Below are positions 8,428-16,994 of a stretch of DNA of 64,000 nucleotides, in pieces. Source of the stretch: Duganella levis. GTDB lineage: Bacteria > Pseudomonadota > Gammaproteobacteria > Burkholderiales > Burkholderiaceae_D. Position numbers and translations under genes: made by a program. The stretch is from assembly GCF_009857605.1 (NCBI RefSeq), contig NZ_WWCT01000003.1:186001-250000 (forward strand), read 5' to 3'. The number at the start of each line of letters is the position of its first letter. Position 1 is the stretch's first letter. Below the pieces are notes generated by a model. The model worked only from the letters and a program-made list of their open reading frames with translations. It was not told the DNA's origin and did not search any database.

Positions 8428-9359
8428 GCGAGCTTCACCCGTGGATCAACCGCCTGGTACAGCAGGTCGGTCAGCAGATTGAACACCATCGTGGCAACCG
8501 CCACATACACCGTAATCGCCTTAATCACCGGAAAATCGCTGCGCTCGACAGCCAGGATCACCTCCCTGCCAATGCCCGGAATGCCAAAGAAACGCTCCAG
8601 CAGAAACGCGCCGATGAACAAGGCCGGCAGGTTGGACATCACATGCGTCAGGATCGGAATCGCCGCGTTGCGCAGCACGTGCACCCACATCACGCGCCGC
8701 TCGCTCAAGCCCTTGGCGCGCGCCGTACGCACATAATCCTGCCCCACCTCATCCAGCACAAAGCTGCGGAACAGGCGCAAGGTCGGCGCCAGCGACACCG
8801 CCAGCCCGATCAGGATCGGCAGCACCGCATAGCGCCAGCCGCCCCAGCCCTGCACCGGAAACCAGCCCAGCCGATACGCCAGCCCGTACTGGAACACGAT
8901 GATATAGACCAGGATGCTGATCGACATCCCCACCGTACAGGCCAGCATCACCGCGCGGTCGGTCAGCGAACCGCGCACAAAGGCGACCGCCAGCGCCAGC
9001 GCGATGCCGATGCCGGTTTCCAGCACCGTCAGCGGCGCCAACACCGCCAGCGACGGCCCCAGCCGCGTGACGATCAACGCCGATACCGGCTCGCCGGTGG
9101 CCCAGCTCAGGCCGAAATCAAAGGTGGCGATCTGCTTGATGAAGATCCACAACTGCACGTAGTACGGCTGGTCCACGCCCAGCTGGCGGCGGATATTGGC
9201 GATGCTGCCGGCATCCGACATTTTGCCCGCCAGCAAGTAAGCCGGATCGCCGCCCACCCAGTTAAACAGCAAGAACAGCAGCAGCACCACGCCCAGCATG
9301 GTTGGCAGCATTTGCCACAGGCGGCGAACGAGATAGCCCAGCACAGTCACTTGTCGCAT
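8424..9359 (-). CDS. Peptide-type ABC transporter permease (DppB/YejB-like)
   Basis: This is the first gene of the operon, 311 residues, an OppB/DppB-type permease. It has an N-terminal span (LVRRLWQMLPTMLGVVLLLF), the family motif LGVDQPYYVQ, the region FDFGLSW, and the EAA loop YVRTARAKGLSERRVMWVHV. The gene starts with ATG at 9359, and no substrate-binding protein gene precedes it, which is unusual for this class. Upstream (9360-9670) lies a divergent TBDR gene and an NtrC-like element, so uptake by the receptor and by this transporter may be linked. Confidence 0.88.
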   Translation of the reverse strand: MRQVTVLGYLVRRLWQMLPTMLGVVLLLFLLFNWVGGDPAYLLAGKMSDAGSIANIRRQLGVDQPYYVQLWIFIKQIATFDFGLSWATGEPVSALIVTRLGPSLAVLAPLTVLETGIGIALALAVAFVRGSLTDRAVMLACTVGMSISILVYIIVFQYGLAYRLGWFPVQGWGGWRYAVLPILIGLAVSLAPTLRLFRSFVLDEVGQDYVRTARAKGLSERRVMWVHVLRNAAIPILTHVMSNLPALFIGAFLLERFFGIPGIGREVILAVERSDFPVIKAITVYVAVATMVFNLLTDLLYQAVDPRVKLA

Positions 9360-9670
9360 AAATGTAACGCCATGTATCCAGATGAACCTGGGTTAATAAA
9401 ATTACCTCGCACTACGATGAGGCAAGGTTTTGATAACTCGGCGATATATTCGCTCTTTTTTTGATAGCAACACAATGTTTCCAATTGTTTCCAATCCATA
9501 CGCACCAAATTAGAGCGTTTTTTGCGCGGGGCCGGTGCGAAAGCGCCCGTTTTCTTCACCTGGTTTTACCTGGCTTTGCAGATTGACAGTAAATGACGGC
9601 GAATGATTTGATGAATAAGCAAACACAACAACTACACGCATCTTCGTCGTTTTAAATGGGAGAAACAATA
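9360..9670. other. Divergent intergenic region between ABC operon and TBDR 1
   Basis: About 311 bases without a supported gene. It must hold promoters for the ABC transporter (minus) and the first TBDR (plus). It contains paired NtrC-like dyads at 9501-9539. I looked for a GG-N10-GC sigma-54 promoter in both directions and found none with correct spacing. An open frame at 9347-9559 on the minus strand has no family features and is not called. Confidence 0.6.
9501..9539. promoter_or_regulatory. Paired NtrC-like binding sites
   Basis: CGCACCAAATTAGAGCG (9501-9517) and TGCGCGGGGCCGGTGCG (9523-9539) both fit the NtrC pattern GCACC-N5-GGTGC imperfectly; their centres are 22 bases apart, about two helix turns. 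The first copy, with its flanks, matches the glnA upstream site at 56048 in 13 of 17 positions. It lies 155 bases before TBDR 1 and 140 bases before the ABC operon. Confidence 0.4.
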
Positions 9671-12544
9671 ATGATGGTTGAAACAGTAATGGCCCGTTCC
9701 GTTCGTTTGGTCTGCGCCGGTGGCCTCGTGCTCGGCATGCACGCAGCCGCCATGGCCCAGCAGGCGGCCGATCCCGACACGATTACCCGTGTGGAAATCA
9801 CCGGTTCCTCGATCAAACGGATCGCCAAGGAAGGTTCGCTGCCGGTGCAGACGCTGACCCGCGCCGACATCGAGCAAAGCGGTGTGCAGAACGTCGCCGA
9901 CCTGGTCGCGCAGCTGCCGTCGATGCAAGGCTTCATCACCTCGTCGGCCTCGGTCAACGGCGGCGGCGGCGGCGTGCAGACGGCGTCGATCCACGCCATC
10001 GGTACCCAATACACGCTGGTACTGCTGAACGGCCGCCGCATGGCGCCGTACGGCACCGGCAGCGCGGTCAACCTGGCCAGCATTCCGCTGGCGGCCGTGG
10101 AGCGCGTCGAGATCCTGACCGACGGCGCCTCGACCCTGTACGGCTCGGATGCGATTGCCGGCGTCATCAACTTCATCCTGAAGAAAAACCAGACCGACCT
10201 GGTGGTCGAAGGCACTTACAACTCGCCGCAAAAATCCGGCGGCAAGAGCGCCAACTTCTCCATCAGCAAAGGCTGGGGCAATGTTGAAGCCGACGGCTAC
10301 AACCTGCAATTATCGTACAGCCACGACGAACAGAAAGAGCTGAACGCTGCGCAGCGCGACTTCGCCAGCTCCGGCGTGCACAAGTTCAGCAACAACGGCA
10401 AGCAATACGCCACCTGGCAGACCTCGATCAACTCGACCCCGGCCAACGTGGAAGTGGTGACCGCCAACGACGACGTGGTGCTCAACACCGACCTGCTGAA
10501 CAAAAACGGCTGTACCCAGGCCAACACCTTCTCGCGCAGCGGCGCCTGCCGTTTCGACTACGCCGCCACCGTGCAGCTGCTGCCGGAACTGAAGCGCGAC
10601 AGCGTGTTCGTCAACGGCACCCTGAAGCTGGGCAAGGACACCACCGCCTTCAGCGAACTGGTGCTGTCGAAATTCACCAATACCGCGCGCTATGCGGCGG
10701 CCGCGCAACCGCTGACCGTGTTCAGCACCGATCCGGTCACCGGCGTCAAAACCGTCAACAACAACTACATCGGCGCGTATAACAGCGCCATCGTGCCGCT
10801 GCTGGCCGGCCAGGGCATCAACGCCGCCGACGTCACCGACGCCCTGTTCTACTACCGCGGCGCCGACGCTGGCGGCCGTACCGACGAATACCGCACCGAC
10901 GCCGTCCACTTCGTCGTCGGCGTCGACAGCAGCTACGCCGGCTGGGATATGGGCGCGACCTTCACCCACTCGCAAAACAAGCAGACCGACAAGGCGCTGG
11001 CCGGCTACATGAGCGGCGACAAATTCGAAGAACTGATCCGCACCGGCAAGTACAACCCGTTCGTGTCCACCAGCGGCGCCGCCTCCGTGCTGGCCGCCGC
11101 CGTGCTGCATCAGGATCTGGGCGAAACCAAGTCGAAGATCGACGTCGCCAGCGCACACGCCTCGCGTGAAGTGTTCGACTTGCCGGGCGGCGCGGCCGCA
11201 CTGGGCGTCGGCGCCGACTTCACCAAGCAGACCTACCAGGACACGCCGTCGAAAATCGCCATGGGCCCGGGCGCCGGCAATCCTGGCTGGACCGACGTCG
11301 AAATCGGCGGCGGTACCGGCTCGCAGGCGCTGGACGCCAGCCGCAACAACTGGGGCGCGTTTGCCGAGTTGCTGATGCCGATCGCCAAGGATCTGGAAGC
11401 CACCACCGCCGTGCGTTACGACAGCTATGACGCGGTCCAGAAGCACAACGTCAGCTACGACTCCACCGGCAAGGCAGCGCCAGGCGGCAAGCTGGGCGAA
11501 GACGTCGCCAAGGCCACCTACAAGCTGGCGCTGCGCTACACGCCGACCCAGTCGCTGCTGCTGCGCGGTTCCTACGGCACCGGCTTCAAGGCGCCAACCA
11601 TGAACAACATCGCCGACCCGCTGAAAAACGCCGGCTCGTCGAACGCCTTCGCCTGCCCGGTCAAGGCGCCGGACCCACGCGCGGTCTACTGCCGTCCGGG
11701 TTCGTCGGAATATGGCCTGCTGGACAGCGGCAACCCGGCCACCGGCGCCGGCGCGCTGAAAGCCGAAACCTCGAAACAGGCCACGCTGGGCTTCCGCCTG
11801 GAACCAACCACCATGCTGTCGGTGGGCCTGGACTGGTGGGACGTCAAGCTGAAGAACCAGATCCGCACCTTCTCGCAGGATCAGCTGTTCACCAACCCGA
11901 CCCTGGCCAACCAGTGGATCGCGGTGTACGCCGACCCTATCCAGAAGAGCAATGTGCTGGTGGCCGTGCGCTCGCCGCTGAATCTGGCGTCGTCGCACTT
12001 CTCCGGCCTGGACTGGGACACCACCTTCCGCGCCGCCACCCCGGTCGGCAAGGCCAGCATCAACTGGACCGGCACCTATATGCTGAAGGCGGAACAGGAT
12101 ACGCCGGGCATCGGCACCGAGAAATCGATCGGCCGCTTCAACTCCTACGATGACGTGGTGTTCCGCGTGGTCAGCCGCCTGATCTTCACGCTGAAGACCT
12201 CGGACAAGCTGAGCAACTCGCTGACCGTGAACTACCGTTCCGGCTACCACGACAAAGTGCTGACGGCGGATGACGCAGCTGTGCGCGTCGTGAATGCCGA
12301 CGGCAGCATCGGCGGCGTGACCGGCATGGAACGCGACGTCAAGTCGTACACCACGCTCGACTACCAGGCCAAGCTGAACTACATCAAGAACCTGACCGTC
12401 ACCGCCGGCATCCGCAACCTGCTGGACCAGGACCCTCCGTTCACGGTCCGCAACTCGGGCGGCGGCAACCAGGTGGGCTACGACGGCCGCTACGCCGATC
12501 CGCTGGGCCGCACCTTCTACGTCACGGCGCAGTACAAATTCTAA
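9671..12544 (+). CDS. TonB-dependent receptor 1
   Basis: A 957-residue outer-membrane active transporter that takes up large substrates with energy from TonB-ExbB-ExbD. It has a signal peptide ending near AMAQQA, the motif RVEITGSSIKR at the start of the mature protein, a plug domain (LPVQTLTRADIEQSG and VERVEILTDGASTLYGSDAI) and a 22-strand beta barrel ending in aromatic residues (VTAQYKF). The ATG at 9671 was chosen because GGGAGA lies seven bases upstream; the ATG at 9656 lies before that site. The substrate is unknown. It is more distant from TBDRs 2-4 than they are from each other. A strong terminator follows. Confidence 0.93.
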   Translation: MMVETVMARSVRLVCAGGLVLGMHAAAMAQQAADPDTITRVEITGSSIKRIAKEGSLPVQTLTRADIEQSGVQNVADLVAQLPSMQGFITSSASVNGGGGGVQTASIHAIGTQYTLVLLNGRRMAPYGTGSAVNLASIPLAAVERVEILTDGASTLYGSDAIAGVINFILKKNQTDLVVEGTYNSPQKSGGKSANFSISKGWGNVEADGYNLQLSYSHDEQKELNAAQRDFASSGVHKFSNNGKQYATWQTSINSTPANVEVVTANDDVVLNTDLLNKNGCTQANTFSRSGACRFDYAATVQLLPELKRDSVFVNGTLKLGKDTTAFSELVLSKFTNTARYAAAAQPLTVFSTDPVTGVKTVNNNYIGAYNSAIVPLLAGQGINAADVTDALFYYRGADAGGRTDEYRTDAVHFVVGVDSSYAGWDMGATFTHSQNKQTDKALAGYMSGDKFEELIRTGKYNPFVSTSGAASVLAAAVLHQDLGETKSKIDVASAHASREVFDLPGGAAALGVGADFTKQTYQDTPSKIAMGPGAGNPGWTDVEIGGGTGSQALDASRNNWGAFAELLMPIAKDLEATTAVRYDSYDAVQKHNVSYDSTGKAAPGGKLGEDVAKATYKLALRYTPTQSLLLRGSYGTGFKAPTMNNIADPLKNAGSSNAFACPVKAPDPRAVYCRPGSSEYGLLDSGNPATGAGALKAETSKQATLGFRLEPTTMLSVGLDWWDVKLKNQIRTFSQDQLFTNPTLANQWIAVYADPIQKSNVLVAVRSPLNLASSHFSGLDWDTTFRAATPVGKASINWTGTYMLKAEQDTPGIGTEKSIGRFNSYDDVVFRVVSRLIFTLKTSDKLSNSLTVNYRSGYHDKVLTADDAAVRVVNADGSIGGVTGMERDVKSYTTLDYQAKLNYIKNLTVTAGIRNLLDQDPPFTVRNSGGGNQVGYDGRYADPLGRTFYVTAQYKF

Positions 12545-12564
12545 AACTGTGAGTTGACCTCTTC

Positions 12565-12590
12565 GGGCCGGCATTTGCCGGCCCTTTTTT
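12565..12590 (+). terminator. Terminator after TBDR 1
   Basis: GGGCCGGCA and TGCCGGCCC form a nine-base stem with a two-base loop, followed by TTTTTT. It lies 20 bases after the receptor stop codon. Confidence 0.93.
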
Positions 12591-12634
12591 ATTATTCACG
12601 CAGAACATATCTCATATGGCCTAAGATATCCGTT

Positions 12635-12664
12635 TTGGCTATGGCACGTATCAGAACATAGAAT
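12635..12664 (+). promoter_or_regulatory. Putative promoter of the microprotein gene
   Basis: TTGGCT (12635-12640), an 18-base spacer and TAGAAT (12659-12664) resemble a sigma-70 promoter. The surrounding AT-rich stretch stands out from the GC-rich genes. A transcript from here would span only the microprotein gene and its terminator, about 240 bases. Confidence 0.45.
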
Positions 12665-12733
12665 TATATTTATATCTGAGCTTCCTGTAATCTACACCCA
12701 TCGACATTCACCGCAGTACACAGGAGAGCTTCC

Positions 12734-12865
12734 ATGACCACCGCTACCGCCACTTACGCCGCCAAACCAGCCAAGCCAGCGACCACCCTGTCGTGGAAAC
12801 GCATCATCCGCCGCGCCTTCGAAACGCTGGGCAAGCACTACTCGCACGGTCCGTACATGCTGTAA
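12734..12865 (+). CDS. Microprotein of 43 residues, unknown function
   Basis: A short gene with its own full set of signals. An AGGAGA ribosome binding site lies at 12722-12727, six bases before the ATG, and an intrinsic terminator follows 23 bases after the TAA. The product begins with an Ala/Thr/Pro/Lys-rich segment (MTTATATYAAKPAKPATT) and continues with a basic, probably helical segment (LSWKRIIRRAFETLGKHYS) that ends in HGPYML. It has no signal peptide and no membrane span. I do not recognise the family. The amphipathic basic helix suggests binding to nucleic acid, membrane or a partner protein, which is inference only. It stands alone between two TBDR genes, so it may belong to their regulation or may be unrelated. 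Confidence 0.75.
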   Translation: MTTATATYAAKPAKPATTLSWKRIIRRAFETLGKHYSHGPYML

Positions 12866-12887
12866 AGCAGCCGCTGCAAAAAACATC

Positions 12888-12911
12888 AAGGGCCACACGG
12901 CCCTTTTTTTT
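12888..12911 (+). terminator. Terminator of the microprotein gene
   Basis: AAGGGCC-ACAC-GGCCCTT forms a seven-base stem, continuing into a run of T residues to 12911. It lies 23 bases after the microprotein stop. Confidence 0.92.
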
Positions 12912-12947
12912 CGTCGTTGTTTTTTACAAACAGATAACCTTACATAA

Positions 12948-12976
12948 TTGACACCCCGGCGCAAGCAGTTAATTAT
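12948..12976 (+). promoter_or_regulatory. Possible promoter of TBDR 2
   Basis: A perfect TTGACA (12948-12953) is followed after 17 bases by AATTAT (12971-12976), 100 bases before the TBDR 2 start. The -35 box is perfect but the -10 box is weak, so the call is tentative. Confidence 0.35.
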
Positions 12977-13075
12977 CGGGCAATGGCCTCCCTACCGGCG
13001 GTCATCACCAGCCACCAACTTTCCATCAGGAAGTTGATTTGATAATAAGACGAAGTTCGCTTTGGGAGTAGAGCA

Positions 13076-15742
13076 ATGATGAAAGAGACTGTACTGTCCC
13101 GTTCCATGCGCCGTATCTATGCGAGTGGCATGCTGGGCCTGGGACTGATCGCGCCGATGGCGCACGCACAAACCGATGCACCGATGCAGCGCGTGGAAAT
13201 CACCGGCTCGTCGATCAAGCGGCTGGCGGCGGAAACCGCCAATCCGCTGACCGTCATCAAAGCCGACGACTTCATCAAGCAGGGTCTGACCACGGCGCAG
13301 GAAGTGCTGGACCGGATTCCATCCAACAGCTCCAGCTTCGGTTCCAGCAACGTGGTGGGCGGCAACAGCTCCGGCCTGCCGACCGGCGGCCAGGCCAGCG
13401 CCGACTTGCGCGGCCTCGGCGGCGACAAAACGCTGGTGCTGCTGAACGGCCGCCGCATCGCCAACCACCCATACGACGGCGCCAGCGTCGACCTCAACAT
13501 CATTCCGGTATCGGCGCTGGAGCGGGTCGAAGTGCTGCGCGACGGCGCCTCGGCCATCTACGGCACCGACGCCATCGGCGGCGTGATCAACTTCATCACC
13601 AAGCGCTCGGTGCAGACCACCACCATCACCGCCGAAGCCATCCTGCCGCGCAAGGACGGCGCCGATGAGAAACGCGTCAACCTGTCGAGCGGCTTCGGCA
13701 ATCTCGACACCGACGGCTACAACGTCTTCGGCGTGTTCGATTATCACAAGCTGGACATTCTGACCTCGCAGCAGCGCGACTTCTCCAAGACCGGTGTGAT
13801 TCCCGACCGCGGCCTGAGCCTGACCTCCGGCACCACCTTCCCCGGCAACTACTTCGACCCGACCTCGGGCGCCACCGGCAACCCCTACTTTGCGGCCGGC
13901 TGCGACGCCCCGCTGTCGCTGCCGATCTCCGGCAACGGCACCTGCCGCCAGGATTACACGCGCCAGATCGACGACCTGCCGGAACAGAAGCAGACCTCCT
14001 TCTTCGGCAAGGCCACCTTCAAGCTGAACGGCGACCACCTGGCGTCGATTGAATACCTGCATTCGGAAAACGATGTGGTGTCGCACACCGCGCCGCCGCC
14101 GCAAACCGGCCTGCTGCTGCCGATCACCAGCAAATACTATCCGGGCAATTCCGGCGGCGTGCCGGCCGTGGCCGGGCTGTCGGGCGACCCGCTGTCGGTC
14201 AACTGGCGGCCGACCGAAGCCGGCCAGCGTGAAATCAACTCCAAGGGCGCGGCCGACCGCCTGGTGTTCAGCGCCGAAGGCCTGTTCAAGAGCTGGGACT
14301 ACAAGGCCGGCTTCACGCTGTCGGAAAGCCGCTCGGCGGAATACTTCACCAACGGCTACGTCAACGACGCCAAGTTCGCCGCCGGCGTGGCCAACGGCAT
14401 CCTCAATCCGTTCGGCAAGCAGGACGCCGCCGGCAAGGCCTACCTGGAAAGTACCGCGCTGCGCGGCAAGGTGCAGAACGGCAAGAGCCGCAACACCGGC
14501 ATCGACGCCAAGGCCAGCCGCGACCTGATGGACCTGGCCGGCGGCAAGCTGGCGGTCGCCATCGGCGGCGAACTGCGCCGCGAAGAAGCCGACTTCATCG
14601 TCAACCGCGACATCGCCGGCCAAGCCTCGTCGTCCGGCCTGTCGGGCTCGCAATCGACCGACGGCGCCCGCACTATCAAGGCGATCTTCGGCGAGGTCAA
14701 CCTGCCGCTGCTGCAGGACCTGGAGGTCAACCTCGCGGCCCGCTACGATGATTACAGCGACGTCGGCAGCACCACCAATCCGAAACTGGGCCTGCGCTAC
14801 CAGCCGACCAAGGAAGTGCTGCTGCGCGGTTCGGCCTCGACCGGCTTCCGCGCGCCGACGCTGTTCGAGAAGAATGCGCCGCAGTCGAAGAACGATACCA
14901 ACAACTCGTACAACGACCCGATCCTGTGCCCGGGCGGCGTGCTGTCGTCCAACCCGATCGCCAATCCGCTGCGCGACTGCGACCTGCAACAGTTCAAGCT
15001 GCAAGGCGGCAACCAGAACCTGAGCCCGGAAAAATCCAAGACTTTCTCGGTTGGCGTGGTGCTGGAGCCGATTCCGCAAGCCACGGTGGCGATCGACTAC
15101 TGGAACATCCGGCTGAAGGACAAGATCAACGCGCTGCCGGAAGAAGCCATCTATGGCGACTACGCGAAATACCAGGCGCGCTTCCTGCGCAATCCGGACG
15201 GCTCGCCGTATGCGATTCTGGACTTGAAGGAAAACCTGGGCAAGGTCAACACCGACGGCGTCGACCTCAGCGTGACGCTGCGTTCGGGCGCTACCCAGGC
15301 CGGCAATTTCACACTGACGCTGGATGGCACGTATGTGCACAAGTATGAGTACCAGGACGAGCGCGATGGCCCGTTCATCCAGAACGTCGGCCGCTATGCG
15401 GCGAATAATCCGGTGTTCCGCTGGAAGCACAACCTGGCGCTGAACTGGCGCCTGGCTGACTGGAATGCGACGCTGGCGCAGTCCTACAAATCGGGCTATA
15501 CCGACCAGAACCTGGACATCGAGGACAAGTACCTGAACAAGGTGCCGTCGTATGCGCTGTGGAATCTGAGCGGCAGCTACACCGGCTTCAAGGGCTTCAT
15601 CCTGACCGCCGGCGTGAAGAACCTGCTCGACAAGGAGCCGCCATTCTCCAACCAGGGCACCTTGTTCCAGAAGGGCTACGATCCGCGCTACACCGACCCG
15701 GTCGGCCGCGCGCTGTACCTGCGCGGAACCTATAGCTTCTAA
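13076..15742 (+). CDS. TonB-dependent receptor 2
   Basis: An 888-residue outer-membrane receptor. Features in order: MMKETVLSRSMRR N-terminus and signal peptide ending at AHAQ; RVEITGSSIKR; plug domain with DLRGLGGDKTLVLLNGRR and ALERVEVLRDGASAIYGTDA; barrel with GVPAVAGLSGDPLSVNWR; and a C-terminal strand ending LRGTYSF. GGGAG at 13064-13068 supports the ATG at 13076. It is clearly a paralogue of receptors 3 and 4, which share its length and barrel signatures, so the group probably arose by tandem duplication. The substrate is unknown. Its end faces aroG, with a palindromic repeat between them. Confidence 0.93.
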   Translation: MMKETVLSRSMRRIYASGMLGLGLIAPMAHAQTDAPMQRVEITGSSIKRLAAETANPLTVIKADDFIKQGLTTAQEVLDRIPSNSSSFGSSNVVGGNSSGLPTGGQASADLRGLGGDKTLVLLNGRRIANHPYDGASVDLNIIPVSALERVEVLRDGASAIYGTDAIGGVINFITKRSVQTTTITAEAILPRKDGADEKRVNLSSGFGNLDTDGYNVFGVFDYHKLDILTSQQRDFSKTGVIPDRGLSLTSGTTFPGNYFDPTSGATGNPYFAAGCDAPLSLPISGNGTCRQDYTRQIDDLPEQKQTSFFGKATFKLNGDHLASIEYLHSENDVVSHTAPPPQTGLLLPITSKYYPGNSGGVPAVAGLSGDPLSVNWRPTEAGQREINSKGAADRLVFSAEGLFKSWDYKAGFTLSESRSAEYFTNGYVNDAKFAAGVANGILNPFGKQDAAGKAYLESTALRGKVQNGKSRNTGIDAKASRDLMDLAGGKLAVAIGGELRREEADFIVNRDIAGQASSSGLSGSQSTDGARTIKAIFGEVNLPLLQDLEVNLAARYDDYSDVGSTTNPKLGLRYQPTKEVLLRGSASTGFRAPTLFEKNAPQSKNDTNNSYNDPILCPGGVLSSNPIANPLRDCDLQQFKLQGGNQNLSPEKSKTFSVGVVLEPIPQATVAIDYWNIRLKDKINALPEEAIYGDYAKYQARFLRNPDGSPYAILDLKENLGKVNTDGVDLSVTLRSGATQAGNFTLTLDGTYVHKYEYQDERDGPFIQNVGRYAANNPVFRWKHNLALNWRLADWNATLAQSYKSGYTDQNLDIEDKYLNKVPSYALWNLSGSYTGFKGFILTAGVKNLLDKEPPFSNQGTLFQKGYDPRYTDPVGRALYLRGTYSF

Positions 15743-15770
15743 GCTTTAGAAGCTGACGGCACCGCCGCAA

Positions 15771-15820
15771 CCCGCACACCGCTGCGCCAGGGTCTGCCCC
15801 CGTACGGGGTCAGACCCTTT
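15771..15820 (+). repeat. Palindromic dispersed repeat, copy 1
   Basis: A 30-base near-perfect palindrome (15789-15818, arms AGGGTCTGCCCCCGT and ACGGGGTCAGACCCT, one mismatch) preceded by CCGCACACCGC. The same unit occurs at 58094-58142 on the other strand. In both places it follows a gene end in the same orientation, with T residues after the palindrome. Here it separates the convergent TBDR 2 and aroG genes and probably acts as a terminator. Confidence 0.8.
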
Positions 15821-15829
15821 CGTTCGGGG

Positions 15830-16900
15830 TCACTTTTCGGCGGCTTGCGTCGCCAAACGGCGCTGACGCACGGCGGCCGCCAGGCCTTGCAGCACCTGCA
15901 CGCTGCTGTCCCAGTCGATGCAGCCGTCGGTAATCGACTGACCGTAGGTCAGCTCCTTGCCCGGCACCAGATCCTGCCGCCCTGCCACCAGGTGCGACTC
16001 CACCATCACGCCGACAATCCGCGTATCGCCCGCCGCTACCTGGCCGCCGATATCGGCACACACCGGCACCTGATTCTCCGGCTTCTTCGAACTATTCGCG
16101 TGCGACGCATCGATCATCAGGCGCGGCGCCAGGCCCTGCCCCGCGATCGCCTTGCACGCCTCGTCCACACTGGCCGCATCGTAGTTCGGCGCCTTGCCGC
16201 CGCGCAGGATGATGTGGCAATCCTCATTGCCATTGGTCGACACGATCGCCGAGTGGCCGCCCTTGGTCACCGACAGGAAATGGTGCGGCTGAGAGGCCGC
16301 CTTGATCGCATCCACCGCAATCCGCACATTGCCATCGGTGCCGTTCTTGAAGCCCACCGGGCACGACAAGCCCGACGCCAGCTCGCGGTGCACCTGCGAC
16401 TCGGTCGTGCGTGCACCGATCGCGCCCCACGAAATCAGGTCGGCGATGTACTGCGGCGAGATCACATCGAGGAACTCGGTGCCGGCCGGCAGGCCCAGCT
16501 CGTTGATGTCGCGCAGCAGCTCGCGCGCCATGCGCAGGCCGTCGTTGATGCGGAAGCTGTTGTCCATGTACGGATCGTTGATCAAACCCTTCCAGCCGAC
16601 CGTGGTGCGCGGCTTTTCGAAGTACACGCGCATGACGATTTCCAGGTCGCCGGCCAGCTCCTGGCGCAGCGGCGCCAGCAGGCGCGCGTATTCCATCGCC
16701 GCCTTCGGGTCGTGGATCGAGCACGGGCCGATCACCACCAGCAAGCGATCGTCCTGGCCGTGCAGGATGCGGTGCAGCGCCACGCGGGCGTTGGCGGCAG
16801 TCTGCTCCGCTGCTTCCGTGCACGCAAACTCGCGGATCAGGTGGGACGGTGGCGTCAATTCCTTCATCTCGCGGATGCGCAAATCATCGGTACGGGGCAT
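15830..16900 (-). CDS. aroG: 3-deoxy-7-phosphoheptulonate synthase, class I (DAHP synthase)
   Basis: This enzyme condenses phosphoenolpyruvate and erythrose 4-phosphate to DAHP, the first step of the shikimate pathway to Phe, Tyr and Trp. The 356-residue product matches the AroG/AroF/AroH type: LLVVIGPCSIHDPKAAMEYA, MRVYFEKPRTTVGWKGLIND, GAIGARTTESQVHRELASGL, GFKNGTDG, and the metal-binding Cys61-type (GPCSIHD), His (KGGHSAIV; DASHANS) and Asp positions. Which amino acid inhibits it cannot be told safely from the sequence. Its leader (16967-17100) encodes a Phe-rich peptide and a terminator, so transcription is probably controlled by attenuation. It is a single-gene unit in reverse orientation inside the TBDR cluster. 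Confidence 0.95.
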   Translation of the reverse strand: MPRTDDLRIREMKELTPPSHLIREFACTEAAEQTAANARVALHRILHGQDDRLLVVIGPCSIHDPKAAMEYARLLAPLRQELAGDLEIVMRVYFEKPRTTVGWKGLINDPYMDNSFRINDGLRMARELLRDINELGLPAGTEFLDVISPQYIADLISWGAIGARTTESQVHRELASGLSCPVGFKNGTDGNVRIAVDAIKAASQPHHFLSVTKGGHSAIVSTNGNEDCHIILRGGKAPNYDAASVDEACKAIAGQGLAPRLMIDASHANSSKKPENQVPVCADIGGQVAAGDTRIVGVMVESHLVAGRQDLVPGKELTYGQSITDGCIDWDSSVQVLQGLAAAVRQRRLATQAAEK

Positions 16901-16932
16901 TGCTGTTCTCCAAGTGATCTAAAAACATGGGT

Positions 16933-16966
16933 AAAAAAAAACCGCCTCGAAGGGAGGCGGTTTTTT
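16933..16966 (-). terminator. Attenuator terminator in the aroG leader
   Basis: The minus strand forms AACCGCCTC-CCTTC-GAGGCGGTT, flanked by A residues and T residues that extend the stem, followed by nine T residues. It lies about 33-67 bases upstream of the aroG start codon, within the leader and after the leader peptide stop. The upstream segment AGGCGG (17023-17018), inside the leader peptide codons, can pair with its CCGCCT arm and so form an antiterminator. Confidence 0.88.
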
Positions 16967-16994
16967 GAGGATTCTGCTGGGACTCGTCTTGCTT

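Noticed and set aside
9347..9559. A 70-codon frame on the minus strand before the ABC operon
   Set aside because: It covers the control region with the NtrC-like sites, overlaps the first permease gene start and shows no conserved features.
9560..9590. TGGTTTTACCTGGCTTTGC before TBDR 1 as sigma-54 promoter
   Set aside because: The GG and GC doublets are 16 bases apart instead of 12, so the spacing is wrong.
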